Of a stretch of 64,000 bases of DNA, positions 12,009-23,004 are shown in pieces. The stretch is taken from NCBI GenBank assembly GCA_035771175.1, contig CM069592.1, positions 40,984,623 to 41,048,622 on the forward strand, read 5' to 3'. Origin of the DNA: Paratinospora sagittata (Eukaryota > Streptophyta > Magnoliopsida > Ranunculales > Menispermaceae). The number at the start of each line of letters is the position of its first letter. Position 1 is the stretch's first letter. Both the position numbers and the translations under genes were made by a program. Under the pieces are notes generated by a model. That model was given only the letters and a program-made list of their open reading frames with translations, was not told the DNA's origin and made no database searches.

Positions 12009-13231
12009 TTATATACACACTCATAATGTTTAATCTAAACGAGGCTTCCGTGTACTAATATAAAAAAATTTCTAATTTTCACCTCGAATGAAAGTTCCGT
12101 TTGCTTATATAAACAAACTCAAAATTCTCACCCTAAATGAGACTTTCGTGTGCTTATATAAACAAATTCAAAGTTTTTACCCAAAATGAGAATTTCATTC
12201 GCTAATATAAACAAATTGACAATTTTTTCATGTGCTGATATTAACAATTTTTTTATTTTACACTCAATCAAAATTTCGTTTGCTTAAGTAGACAAACTCA
12301 TAATTTTTAATCCAAACGAGATTTTCGCGTACTAATATAAACAAATTCGCAATTTTCACCTCAAATACAAATTTCGTGTACTTTAATATAACCAAATTTA
12401 AAATTCTCACACTAAATGGAAATTCAATGTGCTTATATAAAGAAATTCAAAGCTTTTACTCAAAATGAGACTTTCATGGGCTAATATAAAAAAATTAAAA
12501 ATTTTCGGTCACAATGAAATTTTCATGTGCTAATATAAATAAATTTATGATTTTAACATACACAATCAGAATTTCCTGTGCTTATATAAAATAAATCATA
12601 ATTTTTATTCCAAACGGGACTTTCGCGTACTTATGTAAACAAATTCACAATCTAAAATGGGACTTTCGTGTGCTTTTACGAGGAAAATCAAAGTTTTACT
12701 TTCATGTGCTAATATGAATAAATTGAAAATGATGAATAAAAATAAAATTTTAATGTCCTAATATAAAAAAATCTATGATTTTACACTAAATCAGAATTTT
12801 GTGTACTTATGTACAAAAACTCATAATTTTTAAACCAAATGAGACTTTCGCGTACTAATATAAAAAAATTCGCATTTTTCACCTCAAATGCAAGTTTCGT
12901 GTGCTTATAGAAAAAATTCAAAATTCTCACCCTAAATGAATTTTCGTATGCCTATATAAGCAAATTCAAAGTTTTTGACCCAAATGAGGCTTTCATGCGC
13001 TAAAGTTTTTAACTAAAAATAAAATTTTCATGCGCTAATATACGCAAATTTATGATTTTTACACTCAATCAGAATTTCATGTGTTTATATACATAAACTC
13101 ATAATTTTTATTTCAAATGAGACTTTCGTGTACTAATATAAACAAATTTAAAATTCTCACCCTAAATAGAACTTCCATTTGCTTATACAAGCAAATTCAA
13201 GTTTTTACCACAAATGAGACTTTCATGTGTT
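12009..13231. repeat. Hierarchical AT-rich satellite, block 3
   Basis: Resumes in subunit C after the composite insertion and continues in the same orientation. It contains an E-less unit at about 12650-12700 and several more heavily diverged subunits (12960-13020). It stops inside subunit A at the T-run of LINE copy B. Confidence 0.9.
13213..13231. repeat. Left target-site duplication of LINE copy B
   Basis: The 19-bp sequence AATGAGACTTTCATGTGTT recurs exactly at 15316-15334 on the other side of the insertion. It belongs to satellite subunit A. Confidence 0.85.
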
Positions 13232-15315
13232 TTTTTTTTTGACAAGAAACAAAAGTATTGTATTTGTATTTATAATTTAGTATGAGTGTGTTTTATACAA
13301 GGCCCCCAAAGTCACATTTGAAAACTTTGCAAAATTGGGGACCAGTCCCCCAAGCCATGCCGCTAGGGGGAAACCCCACTCAAGTTTGCTAGAACTAACC
13401 CACAATGAAGCAATGAAAAGTGAGCTCTCCCAAACATTAACCCAATCCCTTTCTTTATCGTCAAATAAACGAGAGTTCCGCTCATTCCAAACGGACCAAA
13501 CTAGTGCAAAAATGATGACTCGCCAATAGTCCCTATGGTAGCTCGGGAGGAGTGAGGCCTCCGGGAACGCCCATAAAACTATGTCAAAGATGGTCGGATC
13601 CCAATGGAGGAAAAGTGCCCATTTCCTCCAAAGTGCTCTAATGAAGACGCATTCCCCTAAAAGGTGGTGACTGGATTCGCTCGCCTGTTTGCACAGATAA
13701 CACTAATTTGGAGAAAGTGCCCAGAACTTGAACTGTCTTTGGATGATGTCTGCGCAATTGACCTTGTCGTGTACAATTGTCCACCCTAGGAGTTTCACTT
13801 TAGAGAGGACGTGAGCCTTCCAGATGAAGTCAGATGGGAAAAACCACATGATGGATCTGGAAGCCAAACCACCCTACCATCACCACCGGTTAATGATATT
13901 CCTTCTAAAATTTGTAGGAGATTTTCCACCTCGTCTCTACCTTTGCCCACTGGATCCCTTCGTAAGTGCAAGTTCCAATTCAAACTGACACCCTCACCAT
14001 CTCCATGCAGGCCCCAAAATCTACTGATCGGCTGACTCTGCATGCGGGACAACTGGTAGGTGAGTGGAAATAGGTTTCTGAACGGGGATGTGCTACACCA
14101 ACAGTCTTCCTAGAATCTAAAAGTGGCGCCATCACCAACTTTTAATCTTACCAATGGCGAGAAGATTGGGTAGAGAGAGTGAATGAACTTCCAAGGGCTT
14201 CAATGAGTGGCTTTTGAAGACACCCTAGCGTCTCTCCCATTTGCCCGCTCGCCTTGGCGGCTCAAAACAACCCGAGCCCATAATGCATGCCTTTCCTCTA
14301 TGAGTCTCCACAGCCACTTCCCCACAAGAGCTTTGTTTCTTAGCTCGACATTACCAATCCCCAGACCCCCCTGATCCACCCTCTTAGAGACCAAGGACCA
14401 TTTATCAAGGTGGCCTCCTCGTGATTTATCATCCCCCTTCCATGGGAATTTTCTCATCATCTTTTCAATTCTCCATGCCACCAGTCTTGGGACTTTAAAG
14501 ATAGAGAGGAAATGTGTCGGAATGGCATCAAGAACACTTTTAACAAGAGTGAGCCTTGCCCCCTTTGATAGTAAACCGCGTCTCCAACCGTCTAACCTCT
14601 TCGATATTGTGTGTACCACTAGGTCCCAAAAGGAGCAGGGCCACTGGCCAACAGAGCAACTGCAAAGCTCTGCCGCCCTTTGCAATTGGATCTCCGAGAC
14701 ACATACTCCCGCCACTTGACATTTCTCAACGCTTAGCTTCATGCCAGATATCAAACAAAATCCCTGAATGATGAGTAGGGTGTCAGACAAACTATGACCA
14801 TCATTTTCCACAGAGAAGAGACAATCATACGCAAACTGAAGGTGGGAGACTGCCACTCTGTCACGGCCTACTGAGAAGCCGTTAATAACCCCTGATTCCC
14901 GAGCTTTGACTATCATGCTTCCCAACACATAAGCGACCATAATGAAGAGGAAAGGAGATAGTGGGTCGCCTTGGCGTAGACCTCTCGAGCTGGGCACTTT
15001 TCCTCTAGGCCGACCATTAATGAAAATGGAGTACGACATCGAGGATAGGGAGCCTCTGATCCACATTCTCCAACAAGCACCAAAGCCCTTCATTCTTTGA
15101 ACATAGTCCAAGAAATCCCATTTGACCATATCGTAAGCCTTTTCAAAGTCTGTCTTGAGAACAAAGCCTCCTCGTTTGGAAGATCGATAATCTTCAACCG
15201 CCTCATGTGCAACGAGGATGGCATCATAAATCTGACGACCATGGACGAAAGCCATTTGAGTCTCAGATATTGTGTAGTGTAATACCGTTCTGAGCCAATT
15301 GGCTAGGATCTTCAC
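13232..15315 (-). mobile_element. 5'-truncated LINE retrotransposon, copy B
   Basis: A minus-strand LINE copy whose poly(A) tail appears as a T-run at its left edge, flanked by an exact 19-bp duplication of satellite subunit A. It retains most of the reverse transcriptase on one long frame (down to 14200) and a degenerate zinc-binding, 3' region (13560-14050). Endonuclease and ORF1 are absent. The breakpoints fix its boundaries to within a few bases. Confidence 0.93.
14200..15315 (-). pseudogene. LINE reverse transcriptase fragment
   Basis: The open frame reads KILANWLRTVLHYTISETQ, QMAFVHGRQIYDAILVAHE, FVLKTDFEKAYDMVKWDFL, GLRQGDPLSPFLF, then LQFAYDCLF, SKGARLTLVKSVLDAIPTHF and GGLGIGNVELRNKAL. 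These are the ordered reverse transcriptase blocks of plant LINEs. The catalytic FADD box is FAYD, losing a metal-binding aspartate, so the enzyme would be dead. The first ten or so residues of the longest frame (to 15345) come from the flanking satellite and are not part of the element. Confidence 0.9.
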
Positions 15316-16871
15316 AATGAGACTTTCATGTGTTAATATAAACATATAGAAAATTTCCAGTTAAATGAAATTTTCATGTGCTAATAATATAAACAAATTT
15401 ATGATTTTATACTCAACCAGAATTTTATGCGCTTATTTAGACAAACTTATAATTTTTAATCCAAACTAACTTTTCGTGTACTAATATAAACTAATTCGTA
15501 ATCTAAAATGGGACTTTCGTGTACTTTTATAAGCAAATTCAAAGTTTTTATCCCAAATAAGACTTTCATGCGCTAATATAAACAAATTAAAAAAATTCAG
15601 TTAACATGAAATTTTCATTTGGTAACATAAAAAAAAAAAATTATGATTTTTACACTCAATCAAAATTCCATGTGCTTATATACACATTTATAATTTTTAA
15701 TCCAAATGAGACTTTCGTATACTAATAAAAAAAAATCTAATTTTCACCTAAAATGCAAGTTTCGTTTGCTTATATAAACAAACTCGAAATCCACACCCAA
15801 AATGGGACTCTCATTCGCTAATATAAACAAATTGACAATTATCACTAAAAATGAAATTTTCATGTGCTGATATAAACAAATTTATGATTTTACACTCTAT
15901 CAAAATTATGTGTGCTTATGTAGACAAACTCATAATTTTGAATTCAAACGAGACTTTTGTGTACTAATATAAACAAATTCGCAATTTTCACCTCAAATGA
16001 AAGTTTTATGTGCTTATATAAACAAACTCAAAATTCTCACCCTAAATGGACTCTCGTGTGCTTATATAAGCAAATTCAAAGTTTTTCCTCCAAATGAGAC
16101 TTTTATGCGCTAATATAAACAAACTGACAATTTTAACACAAAATGAAATTTTCGTGTGCTAATATAAACAAATTTATGATTTTTACACTGGATCAGAATT
16201 TTGTGTGCTTATGTACAAAAACTCATTATTTTTAAACCAAACGAGACTTTCGTGTACTAATATAAACAAATTCACAATCTAAATTAGGACTTTCGTGTGC
16301 CTTTATAAGCAAAATCAAAGTTTTTATCCCAAATGAGACTTTTATGTGCTAGTATGAACAAATTAACAATGATCACTAAATATGAAATTTTAATGTGTTA
16401 ATAGGAAAAAAATTATGATTTTTCCACTCGATTAGAATTTCGTGTGCTTATGTACAAAAACTCATTATTTTTAAACCAAACGAGACTTTCGTGTACTAAT
16501 ATAAACAAATTTCCAATCGAAAATGGGACTTTCGTGTGCCTTTATAAGCAAAATCAAAGTTTTTATCCCAAATGAGACTTTTATGTGCTAGTATGAACAA
16601 ATTGACAATGATCACTAAATATGAAATTTTCATTTGCTAACATAAACAAATCTATGATCTTACACTCAATCATAATTTCGTGTGATACATACACACTCAC
16701 AATTTTTAATCCAAATGAGACTTTCGTGTACTAACATAAATAAATTTGCAATTTTCACTTCAAATGCAGGTTTCGTTTGTTTATATGAACAAATTCAAAA
16801 TTCTCATCCTAAATGAGACTTTTTGAGTGCTTATATAAGCAAATTCAAAGTTTTTATCCCAAATGAGACTT
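15316..16871. repeat. Hierarchical AT-rich satellite, block 4
   Basis: Continues subunit A after LINE copy B. E-less units occur near 15490, 16270 and 16510. The last two share variants (GTGTGCCTTTATAAGCAAAA and TGTGCTAGTATGAACAAATT) and look like a recent tandem duplication of a roughly 240-bp five-subunit unit. An A-rich expansion sits at 15627-15640. Confidence 0.9.
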
Positions 16872-17797
16872 TTTTTTTAAAGGAAACTAAAGGTACTTAG
16901 CAAGCAAAGGTCCATTTCAAACAATCTTAATCTAATGATTAGAACCGTGTACAAATGGTTAAGTATCTTTAACAATTCCGAGCAGAAAGTTGGATTAAGC
17001 ACACAAACATGTAGGTAACTCTCGACATCTCCTATCATTTCATATCTCTAAAGTGTTCTCTTGTCGTTGGCCTTCCATAAGTAAGTCTAAAATTGTAAAC
17101 GAATGTGACTACCTAACCTAAACTAATGCACACTCAGCAAACTAACCATGACAAAAATTCAAAACTCTCCCCCCAAACTTAAAGCGAGCTTTGTCCTCAA
17201 TGCATGACATAAATAAAGAAAAACATATTGATAAAAGAAAAGAAACTATACACAACGATCAATATTGGCCACAATCCTCTACAAATAAACAATAACCCCA
17301 ACCCCGGAGCCAAACACCCATCCCATAACCTCTACATAGGCGACTATTAGCTACCCAGTAAGAAGCTAAGAAATGAGAAGACTCTCACACGTTTACAGCC
17401 GAAAGAGACTCATCATTAAACGCCCGTTTGTTCCTCTCCTTCCATAAATACCATAAAACGGTCATACATACCACCTTCCAATGGTCCCACCATGAAGACT
17501 GAACGTTGTTCATAAATGGGAAAATATTAATGCCAACCTCAACTACCTCATTTTCACTCATGACAGGGAAATGGGACCACCATGTACTCCAAACCTCCAA
17601 GGCGAAAAGGCAGTGCCAACATATATGTTGCAAAGACTCTGACTCTTGTGTACAAAGGAAACATCAATACAGATATAAGCACATACGTGGAAACCTTTTC
17701 TGCAGCGGTCTCCTATGTTCATCTTCCCATCAGCAGCTACCCACCCCAAGAATTTAACCTTTGATGGCACATGAGCTTTCAAAATTAGACTAACCCC
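16872..17797 (-). mobile_element. 5'-truncated LINE retrotransposon, copy C
   Basis: A short minus-strand LINE 3' end with a T-run at its left edge and a target duplication of about 11 bp (AATGAGACTTT at 16862-16872 and 17798-17808), again in satellite subunit A. Coding remnants on the minus strand are AHVPSKVKFLGWVAADGK and MQHICWHCLFALEVWSTWW, then VLWYLWKERNKRAF. These are typical of the zf-RVT region that follows reverse transcriptase in plant LINEs. A frameshift separates the two pieces. The leftmost 500 bp (16880-17380) are 3' untranslated sequence. Confidence 0.9.
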
Positions 17798-20272
17798 AAT
17801 GAGACTTTCATGCGCTAATATAAAAAAATTGACAATTATCACTAAATATGAAATTTTAATGTGCTAATATAAACAAATTTATGATTTTACACTCAATTAG
17901 ATTTTCGTGTGCTTATGTGCACAAACTCATAATATTTTAATCCAAACGAGACATTCGTGTAATTACAAACAAATTCGCATTTTTCAACTCAAATGCAAGT
18001 TTCGTGTGCTTATATAAACAAACTCAATTTTCTCACCCTAAATGGACTCTCGTGTGCTTATATAAGCAAATTCAAAAAAATTTCCCCAAATGAGTCTTTC
18101 ATGAGCTAATATAAACAAATTGACAATTTTCAGACAAAATGAAATTTATATGTGCTAACATAAACAAATTTATAATTTTTACACTCAATCAAAATTTTGT
18201 GCAAACACATAATTTTTAATACAAACAATGCTTTCGGGTACTAATATAAACAAATTTGCAATCTAAAATGGGACTTTTATGCGCTAATATAAACAAATTG
18301 ACAATGATCACTAAATATGAAATTTTAATGTGCTAAAATAAACAAATTTATGATCTTACACTCAATCAAAATTTTGTGTGCTTACGTACACAAACTCATA
18401 ATTTTTAATCCAAACGAGACTTTCGCCTACTAATATAAACAAATTTGCATTTTGCACCTCCAATGCAAGTTTCGCGTGCTTATATAAACAAATTCAAAAT
18501 TCTCACCCTAAATAAGACTTTCGTGTGCTTATATAAGCAAATTCAAAGTTTTTGCCCCAAATGAGGCTTTCATTCGCTAATATAAACAAATTGACAATTA
18601 TCACTAAATATGAAATTTTAATGTGCTAATATAAACAAATTTATGATTTTAAACTCAATTAGAATTTTGTGTGCTTATGTACACATACTAAATATATTTT
18701 AATCCAAACGAGACTTTTATGTACATAAACAAATTCTTAGTTTTCAACTCAAATGCAAGTTTCGTGTGCTTATGTAAACAAACTCAAAATTCTCGCCCTA
18801 AATGGACTCTCATGTGCTTGTATAAGCAAATTCAAATATTTTTCCCCAAATGAGACTTTCATGCGTTAATATATGAAATTTTCATGTGCTAATATAAACA
18901 AATTTATGATTTTTACACTCGATCAGAATTTTGTGAGCTTATGTAATTTTTAATCCAAACGTACTTTTGTGTACATAAACAAATTCGCAATCTAAAATGG
19001 GATTTTCGTGTGCTTTTATATGCAAAATCAATATTTTTATCCCAAATCAGACTTTCATGCGCTAATATAAATAAATTGACAATGATCACTAAAAATGAAA
19101 TTTTAATGTGCTAATATAAACTTAATCAGAATTTCGTGTGCTTATGTACACAAACTCATAATTTTTAATCCAAACGAAACTTTCGTGTACTAATATAAAC
19201 AAATTCGCAATTTTCACCTCAAATGCAAGTTTTGTGTGCATATATAAACAAATTCAAAATTCTCACCCTAAATGGGACTTTCTTGTGCTTATATAAGGAA
19301 ATTAAAAAATTTCACCCCAAACAAGACTTTCATGCGCTAATATAAACAATTTGAAAATTTTCACTTAAAATAAAATTTTCATGAACTAATATAAACAAAC
19401 TTATGTTTTTTACACTCAATCAAAATTCCGTGTGCTTATGTACACAAACTCATAATTTTTATTCCGAACAAGACTTTGGTGTACTAATATAAACAAATTC
19501 GCAATTTTCACCTCAAATGCAAGTTTCACCTACTTATATAAAAAAATTAAAATTTTCACCCTAAATGGGACTTTCAAGTGTTTATATGAATAAATTCAAA
19601 GTTTTTACCTCAAATGAGACTTTTAGGCGCTAATATAAACAAATTGAAAATTCCAATCAAAATAAAATTTTAATGTGCTAATATAAACAAATTTATGATC
19701 TTACACTCAATCAGAGTTTTGTGTGCTTCTATGCACAAACTCATACTTTTAATGCAAACGAGACTTTCATGTACTAATATACGCACATTCGCAATTTTCA
19801 CCTGAAATTCAAGTTTTGTGTGCAATATATACAAATTAAAAATTCTCACCCTAATTGGGACTTTCGTGTGCTTGTATAAGCAAATTCAAAGTTTTTACCC
19901 CAAATGAGACTTCATGCGATAATATAAACAAATTGACAATTTTTACTAAAAATGAAATTTTCATGTGCTAATATAAACAAATTTATGATCGCTACACTAA
20001 GTCAGAATTTTGTGTGCTTATGTACACAAACTCATAATTTTTATTCCAAATGAGACTTTCATGAGATAATATAAACAAATTGACAATTTTTACTAAAAAT
20101 AAAATTTTCATGTGCAAATATATACAAATTTATGATTGTTATAAAAAGTCATAATTCCGTGTGCTTGTGTACACAAACTCATAATTTTTATTCTAAATAA
20201 GACTTTCATGTACTAATATAAAAAAATTCGCAATGTTCACCTCAAATGCAAATTTCGTGTGCTTATATAAAC
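17798..20272. repeat. Hierarchical AT-rich satellite, block 5
   Basis: The longest uninterrupted run after block 1, in the same subunit order and orientation. E-less or further shortened junctions occur near 18250 and 18990. Toward the right end (19900-20270) subunit order becomes irregular, with A, B, C, then A again. The run stops in subunit E (CTTATATAAAC), where the young LTR element inserted. Confidence 0.92.
20268..20272. repeat. Left 5-bp target duplication (TAAAC)
   Basis: TAAAC precedes the LTR start and is repeated at 27771-27775 after the second LTR. This exact 5-bp duplication is standard for LTR retrotransposon integration. Confidence 0.92.
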
Positions 20273-20361
20273 TGTAATACCCTGTATTTCACAAAAAAAA
20301 AAAAAAAAAAAAAAAATAAAAAAAATTACTATTTGAAATTTTTACTATTTGGGCAACGCCC

Positions 20362-20680
20362 GAACGTTCAGGCGCCTGCCAGAACGTTCAGGCGCCTGCC
20401 AGAACGTTCAGGCGGCATGCCAGAACGTTCAGGCGCCTGCCAGAACGTTCAGGCGCCTGCCAGAACGTTCAGGCGCCATGCCAGAACGTTCAGGCGCCTG
20501 CCAGAACGTTCAGGCGCCATGCCAGAACGTTCAGGCGCCATGCCAGAACGTTCAGGCGCCTGCCAGAACGTTCAGGCGCCATGCCAGAACGTTCAGGCGC
20601 CTGCCAGAACGTTCAGGCGCCATGCCAGAACGTTCAGGCGCCTGCCAGAACGTTCAGGCGCCTGCCAGAACGTTCAGGCG
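20362..20680. repeat. 20/21-bp palindromic minisatellite in 5' LTR
   Basis: Sixteen copies of GAACGTTCAGGCGCCTGCCA. Each contains two perfect palindromes, GAACGTTC and CAGGCGCCTG. Some units carry CGCCATGCC (21 bp) instead of CGCCTGCC (20 bp), and the third copy carries CGGCATGCC. The array lies about 10-330 bp upstream of the TATA box, where an LTR enhancer is expected, and every unit supplies an ACGT core and a GGCGCC core. All long open frames across it are artefacts of the repeat. Confidence 0.95.
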
Positions 20681-20690
20681 CACAAAATCT

Positions 20691-20699
20691 CTATATAAG
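20691..20699 (+). promoter_or_regulatory. LTR TATA box
   Basis: CTATATAAG stands immediately after the GC-rich array and before a CT-rich stretch (CCTCCTCATTCTCATTTCTC), a common arrangement for a plant LTR promoter and transcription start. The same box is at 26656-26664 in the 3' LTR. Confidence 0.75.
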
Positions 20700-21810
20700 A
20701 AACCTCCTCATTCTCATTTCTCACACCAAACCAAAATCACCTTCTCTTGGGATTTTCTTCTCCTTTCCACGCCTTCTAAGTTTTTAGTTTTTGAGACTCT
20801 CTAATCGAGACTCTCGGTGCGGTGCAACAAAGTTCTGTCCGGAGGAAAGCGCCAGATCTGAAAGCGGTGCAACGAAGTTCTGTCCGGAGAAAAGCACCAG
20901 ATCTGAAGGTGGGGAACGAAACATAGGTTTGCGTGTTTTATAACTGTTATTAAAGTTTACATTCAATTATTGTTATATCTACTATTCATTTACACTGCAT
21001 TATATCAATATTGTTTATGACCTGAATGTCCTAACCTTGCACGTCGTGATACCGACCCTAATAAGGATCACTAGACGATGCCAAAGTCAGTCTAAATGTC
21101 AAGAAAGACCAGACTAGTAGACTAGACCAGTTCATGCATTGGCATCATTCATATCACCACCTAGGGACGTATATGGTTTATGACTCATAGAATAGTTAGA
21201 AGCATTGCTCACTATTCATATTATTTCTCTGGAGAGGGACGTACATGTGAACCTGGCTACGCTGGGGAGGGACATCAGTACGTGAATCCAGAGCATCGTT
21301 CCTGAGGAGGGACGTACAGTGAGAACCTGGCTTCGCCCGGGGAAGGACACCAGTACGTGAACTCAGGCGATGTACGTTCATCAAACCATTAGTACGTGAC
21401 GGTGTCATGCATACATACATATTGATTGATTATGATGCTTACATGTGTATTTAAGATATTTGATATTGAAGTATGCTTTATTAATTGTTATACTCATGCA
21501 CTATTTACCCACTGAGCGCGTTAAGCTCACTCCAATATTATCAAATCTTTCACAGGAAATTAGGGTGGACTGGGTGCAGGTTATGGGGCCCACATTTTGT
21601 ACCCTTTGTATGATTCATTGGGGATTTTGGGAGTATGTTCCCTTGACCATTTTATGTACAAAAATATTCTGAATTATGAAATCAGATTTGTACTGTGTAC
21701 TGTATTTCCGCTGCGTACTCTGTTATTACCATTATGATTGTTCCAAATGCGCGCCCCGTCCGAGAGTGTACCGCCGGTTTAGGCGCGTCCGGGCGGGGTG
21801 TGACATTTAA

Positions 21811-21823
21811 TGGTATCAGAGAG
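21811..21823 (+). other. Primer binding site (initiator tRNA-Met type)
   Basis: TGGTATCAGAGAG begins five bases after the 5' LTR end. TGGTATCAGAG is complementary to the 3' end of plant initiator tRNA-Met, the usual primer of plant LTR retrotransposons. Confidence 0.88.
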
Positions 21824-21971
21824 TACGGTCCACGGCCCGCCCAAGTCCACCAAATTAGGGAAAGAAACTATAGTTGATTTAAAAATACATATAGTAATAA
21901 TTTATTAGAAACTATATGTGTAGTTATTATTGAATATATGTATCTATATACATTAGTGTATATGAGGTACG

Positions 21972-21973
<2 letters not shown>

Positions 21974-22012
<39 letters not shown>

Positions 22013-22041
22013 CAAAAAATTTTTATTTTTCGAAAATTATT

Positions 22042-22076
<35 letters not shown>

Positions 22077-22375
22077 CGAAAAATTTTTATTTTTCGAAAA
22101 TTATTTATTCAAAAAAAAAATAAATAAAAAAATAAAAAAATTTCGAAAAATTTTTATTTTTCGAAAATTATTTATTCAAAAAAAAAAATAAATAAAAAAA
22201 TAAAAAATTTTGAAAAATTTTTATTTTTCGAAAATTATTTATTCAAAAAAAAAAAAAGAAAAAAATTTTTTTTTTCGAAAAATATTTATTCGAATATTCG
22301 AAAAAAAAAAAAAAAAAAAATTACTATTTGAAATTTATTTATTCGAATATTCGGGAAAAAAAAAAAATTACTATT
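21974..22375. repeat. A-tract/hairpin tandem array in retroelement leader
   Basis: About five repeats alternate an A-run with a short inverted repeat of the type TTCGAAAAATTTTTATTTTTCGAA, followed by AATTATTTATTC. Later units are shorter. The transcribed leader would fold each unit into a small hairpin. It is non-coding; the lysine-rich open frames here are artefacts. Confidence 0.88.
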
Positions 22376-22530
22376 TGAAAGTTCTAAAACTATATATATA
22401 TGACTTCCATATATAGTTAGGATTAAAAATAACTATATATGATTTTTATATAGTCTCAATTTCCAATATATATAGTTGTGTTATGAAAACTATATATATA
22501 ATTATGATTAACTATGTCTATACCTTCATA

Positions 22531-22960
22531 TGTGAATATGACATATATATACATTTTAAATAGTTGATTTTTGAAAACTATATAGTTATGAGTCGATATG
22601 TCTATACATGTGAATACGACATATATACATCTAATCACTAATGAAAGAAAATTTCATGATGGCATAAACATCAACAGAAAACTCGAAAATAATGTCTAGC
22701 AGACAAGACATAAATCTTAAAATAATTAAATATGTCTATACATTCATATGTGAATATGACATATATACACAGTCCAAATAGTTGATTTTTGGACACTATA
22801 TATAGTTATGATGAAATATGTCTATACATTCATAAGTGAATACGACATATATGCATCAAATCACTAATGAAGAAAATCTCATGCTGGCATAAACATCAAC
22901 AGAACACTCGAAACAAATGTCTAGCAGACAAAGCATAAATCTTAAAAATATTAGGAATAT
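22531..22960 (+). repeat. Tandem duplication of about 216 bp in retroelement leader
   Basis: Two adjacent imperfect copies (about 22531-22742 and 22748-22960) share ATATGTCTATACAT, GAATACGACATATAT, GGCATAAACATCAACAGAA, ATGTCTAGCAGACAA and CATAAATCTTAAAA. The second copy ends at the first protein-coding region. Confidence 0.85.
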
Positions 22961-23004
22961 ATTTTGTGTCTTTCACACAAATTTATTTTCCTTTCAGCAA
23001 AAGA

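Larger units (their letters stand above)
20273..21805 (+). repeat. 5' LTR
   Basis: It runs from TGTAATACCC to GTGTGACA. In order it holds an A-run (20292-20325), a 20/21-bp GC-rich array (20362-20680), a TATA box (20691-20699), a 46-bp tandem pair containing AGTTCTGTCCGGAG (about 20816-20907), a second tandem pair of about 80 bp around GGGACGTAC (about 21231-21366), and a GC-rich end. Outside the array it matches the 3' LTR at equal spacing on both sides (89 nt before, 1,125 nt after), and I saw only one base difference, in the A-run. Confidence 0.95.

Noticed and set aside
20362..20680. Possible CRISPR-like array
   Set aside because: Units are adjacent without unique spacers, and the sequence is eukaryotic LTR DNA.
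20246..20804. Open frames of about 150 aa across the LTR (also at 26277-26769), with repeated ARTFRRLPERSG
   Set aside because: They are produced by the 20/21-bp GC-rich minisatellite, are open in more than one frame and have no domain.
20784..21672. Small frames present in both LTRs (for example 21196-21420 minus, 21445-21672 plus)
   Set aside because: They are the same in both LTRs only because the LTRs match; no recognisable domain, and they span tandem duplications.
21938..22416. Lys-rich frames in the retroelement leader
   Set aside because: Direct translation of A-runs and hairpin repeats.
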